From positions 16,001-80,000 of the forward strand of contig JBCBFT010000020.1 of NCBI GenBank assembly GCA_038527485.1: a stretch of 64,000 bases of DNA, read 5' to 3'. Below the pieces are notes generated by a model. That model was not told where the DNA came from and made no database searches. It worked only from the letters and a program-made list of their open reading frames with translations. How positions within the stretch are numbered: the stretch's first letter is position 1; each line of letters opens with the position of its first letter. This DNA comes from JALEFZ01 sp038527485. Lineage in GTDB: Bacteria; Bacteroidota; Bacteroidia; J057. Shown here piece after piece: positions 23,890 through 31,729 of the stretch. Position numbers and translations under genes: made by a program.

Positions 23890-25173
23890 ATGCAGCGAAG
23901 ACAATTCATGAAACATCTGGGCACAGGCGCACTAGCAAGTACTCCTGCTATTCAATATGCCTATAATTCAACTGTCATTCAGGAGCTTAGTCAGTATAGA
24001 TCAGAGCAAGATGTCACAGAAGATGAGACCTTCTGGCATTGGGTCAGGCAAGCATATACCATTACACCAGGGCTCATCAACCTCAACAATGCAGGGGTCA
24101 GTCCTCAGACCCGTCGAGTCCAAGAAGCTGAAATTCGATACATCGAGTTCTCCAATGAAACGCCTTCTCACTACATGTGGAAGGTCATCAATAAAAATCG
24201 AGAACCGATCCGCCAACAACTGGCCCAGCTTTGTGGAGCTTCTCAAGACGAAATAGCCATTAACCGAAACGCAACGGAAGCTTTGGATACGATCATCTTT
24301 GGACTTGATCTCGATAGAAACGACGAAGTGGTTGCCTGTAAGCAAGACTACCCTTTGATGATCCATGCATGGAATCAAAGATCACAACGCGAAGGAATCG
24401 AACTCAAATGGGTAGATCTCAAAATGCCGATTGAGGATGAGGATGCCATTATCCAGGCTTATACCTCTCTTTTCACCCATCGTACCAAGGTGGTTCACCT
24501 TACCCACATGATCAACTGGACGGGACAGATCCTTCCAGTAAAGAAAATCGCAGCCATCGCTAAAGAACGAGGGATCAAAGTAGTAGTCGACGCCGCCCAT
24601 TCTTTTGCGCAACTAGACTTCAAACTGGCTGACCTAGGAGCGGATTATGCGGGAGTCAGCTTGCACAAGTGGTTATGCGCACCCTTTGGGACGGGCATGC
24701 TCTACGTAAAAAAAGAAAATATTGCAGACCTCTGGCCTCTTTTCCCAACTGACAAGCCCAAGAGCGATGACATCCGAAAATTTGAGAATCTGGGAACTCG
24801 CTCCACAGCAGCAGAAATGGCCATCGGACATGCGATTGAGTTTCACGAACTCATAGGTGCTTCTCGCAAGGCAGCCCGCCTGCAATACCTTAAGTCATAC
24901 TGGGTCGAGAAAGCACTGGAAATTCCTCAGTTTCGACTCTATACCTCTCTTAATCCTCAGTATGGAGGAGCAATCGTCTGCTGTGGGTTGGAAGGCATGA
25001 GGTATGTGGATCTTTTCAATAATCTACTTAAATACCACCGCATCCATACCTCTCCTGTCAAATGGGACGGTGTAGAAGGACTCAGGATCACGCCTAATGT
25101 CTACACGAGTCTGAAAGAGTTGGATAAACTGGTAGAGGCATTGAAAATCCTTGCAGATTCCGTCAAACGCTAA
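23890..25173 (+). CDS. Class V aminotransferase-fold protein with Tat-like leader
   Basis: This 427-residue protein starts MQRRQFMKHLGTGALAST, a twin-arginine leader pattern (RRQFMK) with a short hydrophobic stretch, implying export across the inner membrane in folded form with its cofactor. The body is an isopenicillin-N-epimerase/cysteine-desulfurase-like PLP enzyme: NNAGVSPQTRRVQEAE, NATEALDTIIFGL, LTHMINWTGQILPV, the Asp in VVVDAAHSFAQ and the PLP Lys in VSLHKWLCAPFGTGML. The reaction is unknown; members act as epimerases, desulfurases or lyases. It ends the forward cluster, 110 bp after the SDR. Confidence 0.88.
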   Translation: MQRRQFMKHLGTGALASTPAIQYAYNSTVIQELSQYRSEQDVTEDETFWHWVRQAYTITPGLINLNNAGVSPQTRRVQEAEIRYIEFSNETPSHYMWKVINKNREPIRQQLAQLCGASQDEIAINRNATEALDTIIFGLDLDRNDEVVACKQDYPLMIHAWNQRSQREGIELKWVDLKMPIEDEDAIIQAYTSLFTHRTKVVHLTHMINWTGQILPVKKIAAIAKERGIKVVVDAAHSFAQLDFKLADLGADYAGVSLHKWLCAPFGTGMLYVKKENIADLWPLFPTDKPKSDDIRKFENLGTRSTAAEMAIGHAIEFHELIGASRKAARLQYLKSYWVEKALEIPQFRLYTSLNPQYGGAIVCCGLEGMRYVDLFNNLLKYHRIHTSPVKWDGVEGLRITPNVYTSLKELDKLVEALKILADSVKR

Positions 25174-25221
25174 CTTATAAAGGGGACCGCCCCTAGCAGA
25201 CGGCCCACCTTGGGTAAGAGC

Positions 25222-25293
25222 GCTTAAGACCATGTTTGACACTTCCAATCTGGCGAAATTTTGTTCTTCTCAGATGGACCCATGGTTCTAAGC
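25222..25293. repeat. Dispersed palindromic element, degenerate copy B
   Basis: GCTTAAGACCATG (25222-25234) and CATGGTTCTAAGC (25281-25293) form inverted termini like those of copies A, D and E, with shared inner text (GTTTGACACTTCCAATCTGGCGAAA). About 30 bp of the standard interior is missing. It lies between the convergent stops of the aminotransferase-fold gene and the T9SS protein gene. Confidence 0.65.
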
Positions 25294-25303
25294 CTGGACT
25301 GTA

Positions 25304-27454
25304 TCATCTAATGACGATCTTGTGCGTCACTGCCTGAGACGAGGTTTGCACGTGGATGATGTACACCCCTTTAGATAAATTACGCAGAGAGAGGGCATAT
25401 CTTTTTTCTCTTGGGTGAATGACAGATAACATTTGCCCTTGGATGGTCCATACCTCAAGCTGCTGTATCTCCGAAGGAGAGGTAATTTTTATTTGCTTGG
25501 TTGATTGTCTTAAGTTCACCCTTTCCTGTTTAGGAACATATACCTCCACCGCTCTTGAAAGACTCGATGTTCCATCAAAATCTACCTGACGGATACGATA
25601 ATATTGTGTACCTGTCTTTGGATTTTTATCTTCAAAGTCATACACCTGTACATTTCTTGCATCTCCATTACCCAATACCTGCCCGATAGACTGAAAACGC
25701 TCTCCCTCTTCCCACCGCTCAATCTCAAAGTAATGATTATTGATTTCGGAGGCTGTAGACCAATGGATCTTTACTGTATTTCTTGAAGTCCTTGTTGCGC
25801 TTATGTCTTGCCACTCCACAGGGAGCGAACCATTGAGACTATACTCTGCACATTCGTTATTCGTACCTGAAGCACTGGTGGGACTGAAGCGTGTAATAAG
25901 GGGAAGTAAACCACCAACACTACCTGTGCTCCCGATTCCGTCATAGTATGCATTACCTGGATTTCTTGTCAGAATGTTAGTAGAGAAGCAGTTGCGGCCA
26001 CGAGAGACGCCTCCTATGAGGTATTCATTCTTCGAATTTACGGCTACGGTATACAGATAATCCTCTGCTCCATTGACGCCATTGCCTCCCAGATACGTTC
26101 CATATGTTTGTACGCCTTGGTTCGTGAATATCGCCAAGGTTCCATCGTAGCCACCTTCTCGCCCTTGGATGTATCCTGATCCCGAGTACTCCGTCCGAAA
26201 CCCTTGACTGGCCCTTCCTACAGCTACTAGGTTTTGATTGTGGTCAATGGCGATATCATAGATAGAAACAGACTGGTTGCGGTTAGGGCTGCGATGGGCG
26301 CAGGTTCCCCATACCATGACGTGATTCAGATCAAACTTGGCAAAATAATGCACGCCCGATCCAGCGGTATTGACAAAAGAGGGATACCCTTGACTAAGTG
26401 CGCCTCCTCCAGGATTGACAATGGGTACAGAAGCGAAGTATGTATAAGGCCACTGGGTTCCAATGAAAAGATTGCCAGTAGAATCAAATGCAAGCGCACA
26501 AGGTCGAAATTTTGTGGCCCACACGCGCTGTCCCGTGCTGTCCATCTCTAATATGAGTCCTTGATAGTTGTTGCTAGGAAAGTAGGCTCCGTTGCCTGGA
26601 TTATAGGTGGGAGGCACGCCGCTCATATTTCCAGATATCGCTACGTGTCCATTTGTTGAATTATAGGCTACATGGAAAGCACCTTCTTGCCCTCCTCCAC
26701 CGCCACCGTAATACGTGCTGTACAGAAGATTACCCTCAGGCCCAAATTTAGCGACAAACCAATCTCTCCCATTATTCAAACTGTTGTCATTATAAGCTCC
26801 TGCTTTATTCTTGGTAGGGAAATCATTTGAAAACGTATAGCCTACGACCCAAAAGTGGTCATTCTCAGCCATCGCGATGTCCGTGATAAAGTCATTGGCA
26901 CTTCCCCCCAAATAGGTAGACCAGATCACCTGTCCAAACTTGTTGAATCTTGTGATCAATCCATCTACCGCTGATCGCGTATTGTCAAAGTAGGCACCAT
27001 TTCCAGGATCGACCAGCGGGTAGCCACTTCCTCCTCCATCACCTACCACGATGATGTCATCATTCTCTGCTACCGCGACAGCATTGATGTGATCACCTCC
27101 ACTCGACCCGTAGTACGTCACCCACAATCGTCTCCCTAGAGAGTCAAACTTCGCAATGAAGCCATCGTCGCTTCCTAAGAGATTGGCGTTGTAGTATCCA
27201 CCTGTCAGCGGGTCATATGTGGGAAGCTGGCCTTGAAATCCCTTTCCGACATAGATGATGTTGTCCTCGCTGTCTATGGCATTGTCTGTAAAGGTCATAT
27301 TGACCTCCCCAAAGTAAGTGTTCCAAGTAAGGTAGGGACTAAGACTCAGGACACCTTGCGTACCTGAAGGAGACAGGGTAATGGGTGTGGGCAAGGCCAA
27401 AAGTGTCACGAAGCCTAAAAGGATCAGGCCCACGAAAAAGCATATACGTTTCAT
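25304..27454 (-). CDS. Secreted beta-propeller (SBBP-like) protein with T9SS sorting domain
   Basis: The start at 27454 (MKRICFFVGLILLGFVTLLALP, a signal peptide) gives 716 residues. The body has repeated blades of the type FDSLGRRLWVTYYGSSGGDHINAVAVAENDDIIVVG (positions about 85-540), an SBBP/Kelch-like beta-propeller. A short region (WQDISATRTSRNTVKIHWSTASEINNHYFEIER) leads to the C-terminal T9SS type-A domain (QQLEVWTIQGQMLSVIH, LSKGVYIIHVQ, THKIVIR). It should be exported by Sec, crossed by T9SS and anchored or released. The binding target is unknown. An upstream in-frame ATG at 27526 precedes the signal peptide and is not favoured. Confidence 0.9.
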   Translation of the reverse strand: MKRICFFVGLILLGFVTLLALPTPITLSPSGTQGVLSLSPYLTWNTYFGEVNMTFTDNAIDSEDNIIYVGKGFQGQLPTYDPLTGGYYNANLLGSDDGFIAKFDSLGRRLWVTYYGSSGGDHINAVAVAENDDIIVVGDGGGSGYPLVDPGNGAYFDNTRSAVDGLITRFNKFGQVIWSTYLGGSANDFITDIAMAENDHFWVVGYTFSNDFPTKNKAGAYNDNSLNNGRDWFVAKFGPEGNLLYSTYYGGGGGGQEGAFHVAYNSTNGHVAISGNMSGVPPTYNPGNGAYFPSNNYQGLILEMDSTGQRVWATKFRPCALAFDSTGNLFIGTQWPYTYFASVPIVNPGGGALSQGYPSFVNTAGSGVHYFAKFDLNHVMVWGTCAHRSPNRNQSVSIYDIAIDHNQNLVAVGRASQGFRTEYSGSGYIQGREGGYDGTLAIFTNQGVQTYGTYLGGNGVNGAEDYLYTVAVNSKNEYLIGGVSRGRNCFSTNILTRNPGNAYYDGIGSTGSVGGLLPLITRFSPTSASGTNNECAEYSLNGSLPVEWQDISATRTSRNTVKIHWSTASEINNHYFEIERWEEGERFQSIGQVLGNGDARNVQVYDFEDKNPKTGTQYYRIRQVDFDGTSSLSRAVEVYVPKQERVNLRQSTKQIKITSPSEIQQLEVWTIQGQMLSVIHPREKRYALSLRNLSKGVYIIHVQTSSQAVTHKIVIR

Positions 27455-27591
27455 GATACTAGGGATTAAATGCGTAAAACTCAGCGCTCGTGGATGCTGC
27501 TTATTTACTTTACATCCACATACCAAAGTTGGGGTGTTAAAACGCTGAATCCTTCCGTAGAAGTGGGCATTTCCCTACGTAGTTTTGGGTA

Positions 27592-27840
27592 TCGTAGGCC
27601 CAAGCTGTGGCGTGGGCACTGAAATTGCCTACGCCATGGCGTGGATGGAATTTGCCTACGCCAGGCGTGAATGGAATTTGCACACGCTGTGGCGTGGATG
27701 AAATTTGCCCACGCTGTGGCGTGGATGAAAATTGCCCACGCTGTGGCGTGGATGGAAATTGCCTACGCTGTGGCGTGAATGGAATTTGCACACGCTGTGG
27801 CGTGGATGAAATTTGCCCACGCTGTGGCGTGGGCCTACGA
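27592..27840. repeat. Tandem array of 27-bp palindromic units bounded by inverted repeats
   Basis: About nine units of consensus GCCCACGCTGTGGCGTGGATGAAATTT lie head to tail, with regular 27-bp spacing from 27680 to 27840 (starts 27680, 27707, 27734, 27761, 27788, 27815) and more diverged units before that. Each unit contains a hairpin CCACGC-TGTG-GCGTGG. Units at 27680 and 27788 are identical, hinting at a 108-bp higher-order duplication. The whole array is flanked by TCGTAGGCCCA (27592-27602) and its exact inverse TGGGCCTACGA (27830-27840). It abuts the stop codon of the LuxR-type regulator gene. It is not CRISPR: there are no unique spacers. Confidence 0.9.
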
Positions 27841-28488
27841 GACAAGGCCTGCCTTAATCGCAAACCGTATCAGGCCTGCGAGATTCTTGATTTCCAGTTT
27901 TTGATGAATGTTTTTTCGGTGGGTTTCGACTGTCCGAGTGGAGATGAATAGCGCTTCTGCAATCTCCTTAGAGGTTTTGCCAAGGGCAATGAGAGAGAGG
28001 ATTTCTTGCTCTCTTTTGGAAAGAATGGAAAGCTTCATCATCTCTGAGGTTCCTCGGCCCAGTGCCTGACTTTTTTGCGTCATACCTAACAAGATATCTG
28101 CCTGAAAGTACTTTTTACCCTTGAGGATCATACGGATTCCCATGAGGAACTCGTCCTTATCTGCATTTTTAATGAAATAGCCTGATACACCTAGCTTGAT
28201 CATCCGTTCGACAAGGGCACGCTCTGCATGCATGGTCAAAATAGCTATCTTAAGCTTAGGATGCGCTGTAAGGAGCTGTCTAGATGCTTCCAAGCCATTC
28301 ATCACAGGCATATCCATGTCCATGAGGACCAGATCAGGCTGCAAGGCAGGGATAAGAGAAAGGGCTGTTTTTCCATCATTGGCACTCCCTAAAACTTCCA
28401 TATCCTCCTCTCCATCTACCAATCGCGAAAGCCCATCTAACACGAGCTGATGGTCATCTACCAGAAATATCTTGGCAATCTGTTTCAT
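27835..28488 (-). CDS. NarL/LuxR-family response regulator
   Basis: This 217-residue regulator has a receiver domain with Asp11-Asp12, phospho-acceptor Asp57 (LVLMDMDMPVMNG), Thr in ILTMHAE and Lys in YFIKNADKDE. A C-terminal LuxR helix-turn-helix spans about residues 150-215 (LSKREQEILSLIALGKTSKEIAE, then STRTVETHRKNIHQKL). It overlaps the upstream kinase gene by four bases (ATGA), so the two form a cognate pair. The last codon and TAG stop fall in the boundary of the hairpin array at 27592-27840, so its transcript would end in or run through that array. Confidence 0.95.
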   Translation of the reverse strand: MKQIAKIFLVDDHQLVLDGLSRLVDGEEDMEVLGSANDGKTALSLIPALQPDLVLMDMDMPVMNGLEASRQLLTAHPKLKIAILTMHAERALVERMIKLGVSGYFIKNADKDEFLMGIRMILKGKKYFQADILLGMTQKSQALGRGTSEMMKLSILSKREQEILSLIALGKTSKEIAEALFISTRTVETHRKNIHQKLEIKNLAGLIRFAIKAGLVS

Positions 28489-30428
28489 GCAATAGGAATC
28501 GAAATCGTGGCTACTGTGCCTCCCTCTAGTTCAGAAGACATTTGAAACTTTCCCTTAAACGTGCTGAGTCGATTTTTGATATTCAGCCATCCATGTCCAT
28601 CCGATTCTCCTTGATGCACCCCCCGACCATCATCTTCTACTATAAGGTGTAACTGATTCCCTCCTTGATATAGCTGAACCGACACATGCTTCGCTTCCGA
28701 GTGCTTGATGACGTTATTGACGAGCTCTTGTAATATCCGATAGATGGCGATCTCTTTGCGCTCCTCATACCGCTCTTGCAGATTGAAGTGCTCAAAGTCG
28801 AACGCTATTCCTGCTATTCCCAACGTTTTGTACAATGAATCCTCAATGGCAGGCACCAAGCCCAGATCTGTCAATGCACGGGGCATCATCTGATGTGAGA
28901 TCGAACGCGTATCTTGAGCTGTCTCATCTATGAGGGTTCCTAGATAAGTGAATGACTGTTGGGTATCGGTGTCTATCATCTGGTCTTTCAACTGCTCGAA
29001 GCCCATCTTGAGTGCTGAAAGCTGCTGCCCTACCCCATCATGGAGATCTTTGGCGATGCGTTTGCGTTCTTCTTCTGTGGCGAGGAACACAGCTTCTAAT
29101 CCTTTTTCTTGCTCCGAAATTACCGCTTGTTGCAACTTCTGTCCCTGAATGCTACGATAGCGCGTGTAAAACAGGCCTCCGCCTAACGCCAAGGTGATCA
29201 AGGCCGCAATGAGTATGACATTTTGTGTTCGTTTCTCCTTTAAATCTGCTTGCTGAATGGCCAAATCTCGTTCCTGCTCCACAATCACACGCTCCTTTTT
29301 CTCTGTCTCATATTGAGCCTGTATGTCAGCAATCCGATCCTGTATATTTGCCCCTCTGACGGAGTCTTCTAGATGCTGATGCAAAGATCTGTTGATGTAC
29401 GCTTGCTTGTATTCTCCCAAATGAAACTGCGCCAAAGCTAGATTGTCGATGGCATTGGCGTAGACGTCATAGTAATCTGTCGCTTCAGCTATTTCTCTTG
29501 CCTTCTGCACATAAGGAAGTGCTGCTCGATAGCTTTTCCTATCTATTAAATTTTTGGCGTAGTTGAATGAGACTGTCGCATGACCATGAGGATCATCTAC
29601 TTCTTTAAACAATTCAATTGCCTTGAGGAAAGCTTCATCTGCTTTTTCATAATCTTCCATGTAATTGTACACACCTCCCAGATTGCTGTACCCCCAGGCG
29701 ACCTTAAAGTCATTCTCTTGTGCCTTCCAACTCTCCAATGCGGCTAACATATAGCTAAGGCTGGTATCCATACTGTCCAAATCTGCGTAAATCGCTGCCA
29801 GATTTTGATTGGTCTGCGCTACGCCTGAATGACTGCCGATGTGCTGATAGATTTGCTGAGCTTCCAAAGTATATGATTGAGCTTGCGCATACATTCCCCC
29901 ACGATAGCTCACCCATCCGATATTCGTCTTGATCCCTGCGATAAAACTCGTGTCCTTCGCTTCCTCTGCTTGTGCCAATACCTTGACATATTCTTTCACC
30001 GCCAAGTCATAATCTCCACTATACAAGGCAATGGTTGCGAATACATTTCCTGTCTGAATCAGCTTATCTTTCCGATCCATCCTAAGGTATAGACTATCTG
30101 CCCGCGTCATAAAAAATCTGGCGCTATCAAAATTTTTGATGCGATAGTATCCATATCCCATGAAGAAGTATACTTCGGCCAATCCTCGATCCCAATCCAT
30201 AGATTCGACTTCCTTTTGGAGGGGGCGGACCAGTTTCAAGGCCAAAGAGTCTTGATTGGCATCTAGTGCTAGATCCGAGGCATGAGTCAGCCATAGGATC
30301 CGTTGGGTATCTGAGGGACTCGTCGCGGCTAGATGAACCAGTGAATCAATAGCGGATTGACTCATGAGAGAGAAATGATTCATGAAAGTCAAAAGGAAAA
30401 GCAAGCAGAAGAAACGACTAAATATCAT
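28485..30428 (-). CDS. TPR-containing sensor histidine kinase (HisKA_3 type)
   Basis: The 647-residue kinase has a signal sequence (FCLLFLLTFMNHFSLMSQ) and a periplasmic region of tetratricopeptide repeats (about 40-350, e.g. SNLGGVYNYMEDYEKADEAFLKAIELF read in parts). A coiled coil (about 360-400) and one membrane helix (NVILIAALITLALGGGLFY) follow. The HisKA_3 dimerisation domain carries phospho-His in RIAKDLHDGVGQQLSALK, and the HATPase domain has ELVNNVIKHSEAKHV, VEDDGRGV and GHGWLNIKNR. Such TPR kinases commonly pair with LuxR-type regulators in Bacteroidota; the partner is the overlapping gene. The signal is unknown. Confidence 0.94.
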   Translation of the reverse strand: MIFSRFFCLLFLLTFMNHFSLMSQSAIDSLVHLAATSPSDTQRILWLTHASDLALDANQDSLALKLVRPLQKEVESMDWDRGLAEVYFFMGYGYYRIKNFDSARFFMTRADSLYLRMDRKDKLIQTGNVFATIALYSGDYDLAVKEYVKVLAQAEEAKDTSFIAGIKTNIGWVSYRGGMYAQAQSYTLEAQQIYQHIGSHSGVAQTNQNLAAIYADLDSMDTSLSYMLAALESWKAQENDFKVAWGYSNLGGVYNYMEDYEKADEAFLKAIELFKEVDDPHGHATVSFNYAKNLIDRKSYRAALPYVQKAREIAEATDYYDVYANAIDNLALAQFHLGEYKQAYINRSLHQHLEDSVRGANIQDRIADIQAQYETEKKERVIVEQERDLAIQQADLKEKRTQNVILIAALITLALGGGLFYTRYRSIQGQKLQQAVISEQEKGLEAVFLATEEERKRIAKDLHDGVGQQLSALKMGFEQLKDQMIDTDTQQSFTYLGTLIDETAQDTRSISHQMMPRALTDLGLVPAIEDSLYKTLGIAGIAFDFEHFNLQERYEERKEIAIYRILQELVNNVIKHSEAKHVSVQLYQGGNQLHLIVEDDGRGVHQGESDGHGWLNIKNRLSTFKGKFQMSSELEGGTVATISIPIA

Positions 30429-30779
30429 GATAGGGGTTATTATTCCTTCAATAATTTAGAAAGTCCATTATATATATTCAATCTTGATCTTATCTTTTCT
30501 TATGGATGAATGAGTCTTATCCACCTTTTTCTTAGAATAAATGAGCAGACAAACTTCCACTATAAACAATACTTTCCTTCCTATTTGAGCTATCACTTAC
30601 CGAATCAAAATGTACCATTTGCGCAAAGTATTTGTCCAAATACGCATATATTTTAGCCGAACTTCCACAAATCAGTGTTTAACCATGAATTTCTGTAGGA
30701 AAAATTACGAATCTTCAGTAGCTTAATATAAGAAAGGATCAATATCTACATACGTTTCACTACTACTCACCCAAATTCA
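30429..30779. other. 351-bp AT-rich divergent intergenic region
   Basis: It lies between the divergent starts of the TPR kinase gene and the periplasmic protein gene and should hold both promoters. TACGTTTC at about 30749 is one base from the TAnnTTTG box for the rightward gene. I see no ORF, repeat or strong hairpin. Confidence 0.35.
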
Positions 30780-31637
30780 ATGAAACACGTTCTCATTTTC
30801 AGTTTTTTACTCGCCATTCTGTGGAATCCCGTCACCTCACATGCGCAGTTGATTTCTCAAACCCAAAGAAATCAAACTACGCAGGTACTGGATATCGTCT
30901 ACCTAAAAAGTAAAACCCTTAGATCTGAGTACTTGAAGGTCGAATCAGAACTATGGAAACCTCTACATGAGTCGAGGGTGGCTTCAGGAGAGATGACCGC
31001 TTGGTTTCTTTTCGAAGTGACATACCCCTATGGTTCTAATCGGGACTATGACTTTGTCGCCATCAATATCTTCCCAGGCACAGAGAGTTTGAAAAATCAA
31101 TCCCTTGAGGGTACCAGGGCTATGTTTAAGAAGCTCAATCCTAATGTAGATACAGAAGCCATATTCGAAAAGACAGATGCTTCTCGCGAACTGGTCAAAG
31201 GAGAAGTTTTTACCTTCATAGCAGGCACTACTCCCCTCAAGCTTCGGGAACCATCCGATTTTATGCAGGTCAACTTCATGCGTGTGCCTGATGTGGCAGC
31301 AAAGTATTACGAAAGTCTAGAGAAACAATATGCCCTGCCTTTGCACAGTCTACGTGTAAAAGCTGGAGACATGCAAAACTGGTCCCTCCTGAAACGTACC
31401 CTTCCCCTAGGTGTCGATTATCCCTATCAATACATCACAATGGATGAATACGCCAATTGGGAAATGCTCACCAAGGAACCCACACCTGGACTTTGGGAGC
31501 AGGCACATGACAATCTAGTAGAACAAGAAATCTGGAATAAATTTATTGAAGTACGAGACCTCGTGCGACAAGAGACATGGAGACTTGTCTCGTATGTAAT
31601 CAAGCAAGATGCAATGGTCAGAACGCGTGGAAGATAG
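30780..31637 (+). CDS. Periplasmic protein of unknown function with an internal duplication
   Basis: This 285-residue protein has a signal peptide (FSFLLAILWNPVTSHAQ). No family is recognised. Two halves share a pattern: YLKVESELWKPLHESRVASGEM-TAW at about residues 50-75, and YYESLEKQYALPLHSLRVKAGDM-QNW at about 175-200. Each is followed by hydrophobic strands ending in a Tyr/Asp-rich turn (NRDYDFVAINIF; VDYPYQYITMDEY). The layout suggests two copies of a small alpha-beta domain, perhaps of the dimeric ferredoxin-like kind; that fold is inference. The monocistronic unit ends at the hairpin at 31674. Confidence 0.75.
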   Translation: MKHVLIFSFLLAILWNPVTSHAQLISQTQRNQTTQVLDIVYLKSKTLRSEYLKVESELWKPLHESRVASGEMTAWFLFEVTYPYGSNRDYDFVAINIFPGTESLKNQSLEGTRAMFKKLNPNVDTEAIFEKTDASRELVKGEVFTFIAGTTPLKLREPSDFMQVNFMRVPDVAAKYYESLEKQYALPLHSLRVKAGDMQNWSLLKRTLPLGVDYPYQYITMDEYANWEMLTKEPTPGLWEQAHDNLVEQEIWNKFIEVRDLVRQETWRLVSYVIKQDAMVRTRGR

Positions 31638-31673
31638 ATTGTCTTCAGAATGATCTCTCACCATCTACTATAA

Positions 31674-31709
31674 GAAAGGGTGTACAATTTGCTTGTACAC
31701 CCTTTCATT
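31674..31709. terminator. Bidirectional terminator between the duplicated protein gene and ccmF
   Basis: GAAAGGGTGTACAA (31674-31687) pairs perfectly over 14 bp with TTGTACACCCTTTC (31693-31706) around a five-base loop, followed by ATTTATTTATT. It sits between convergent stops at 31637 and 31730. Confidence 0.85.
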
Positions 31710-31729
31710 TATTTATTATATACGTTCTA

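Noticed and set aside
27592..27840. CRISPR array
   Set aside because: The repeats are contiguous at 27-bp spacing with no unique spacers, each unit is itself palindromic, and no cas gene is near.
27537..27951. Two long ORFs reading through the hairpin array on opposite strands (108 and 114 codons)
   Set aside because: They exist because the unit length is a multiple of three; the peptides are pure repeats (TPQRGQISS / RCGVDEICP types) and one overlaps the regulator gene. Kept only as a question under the array finding.
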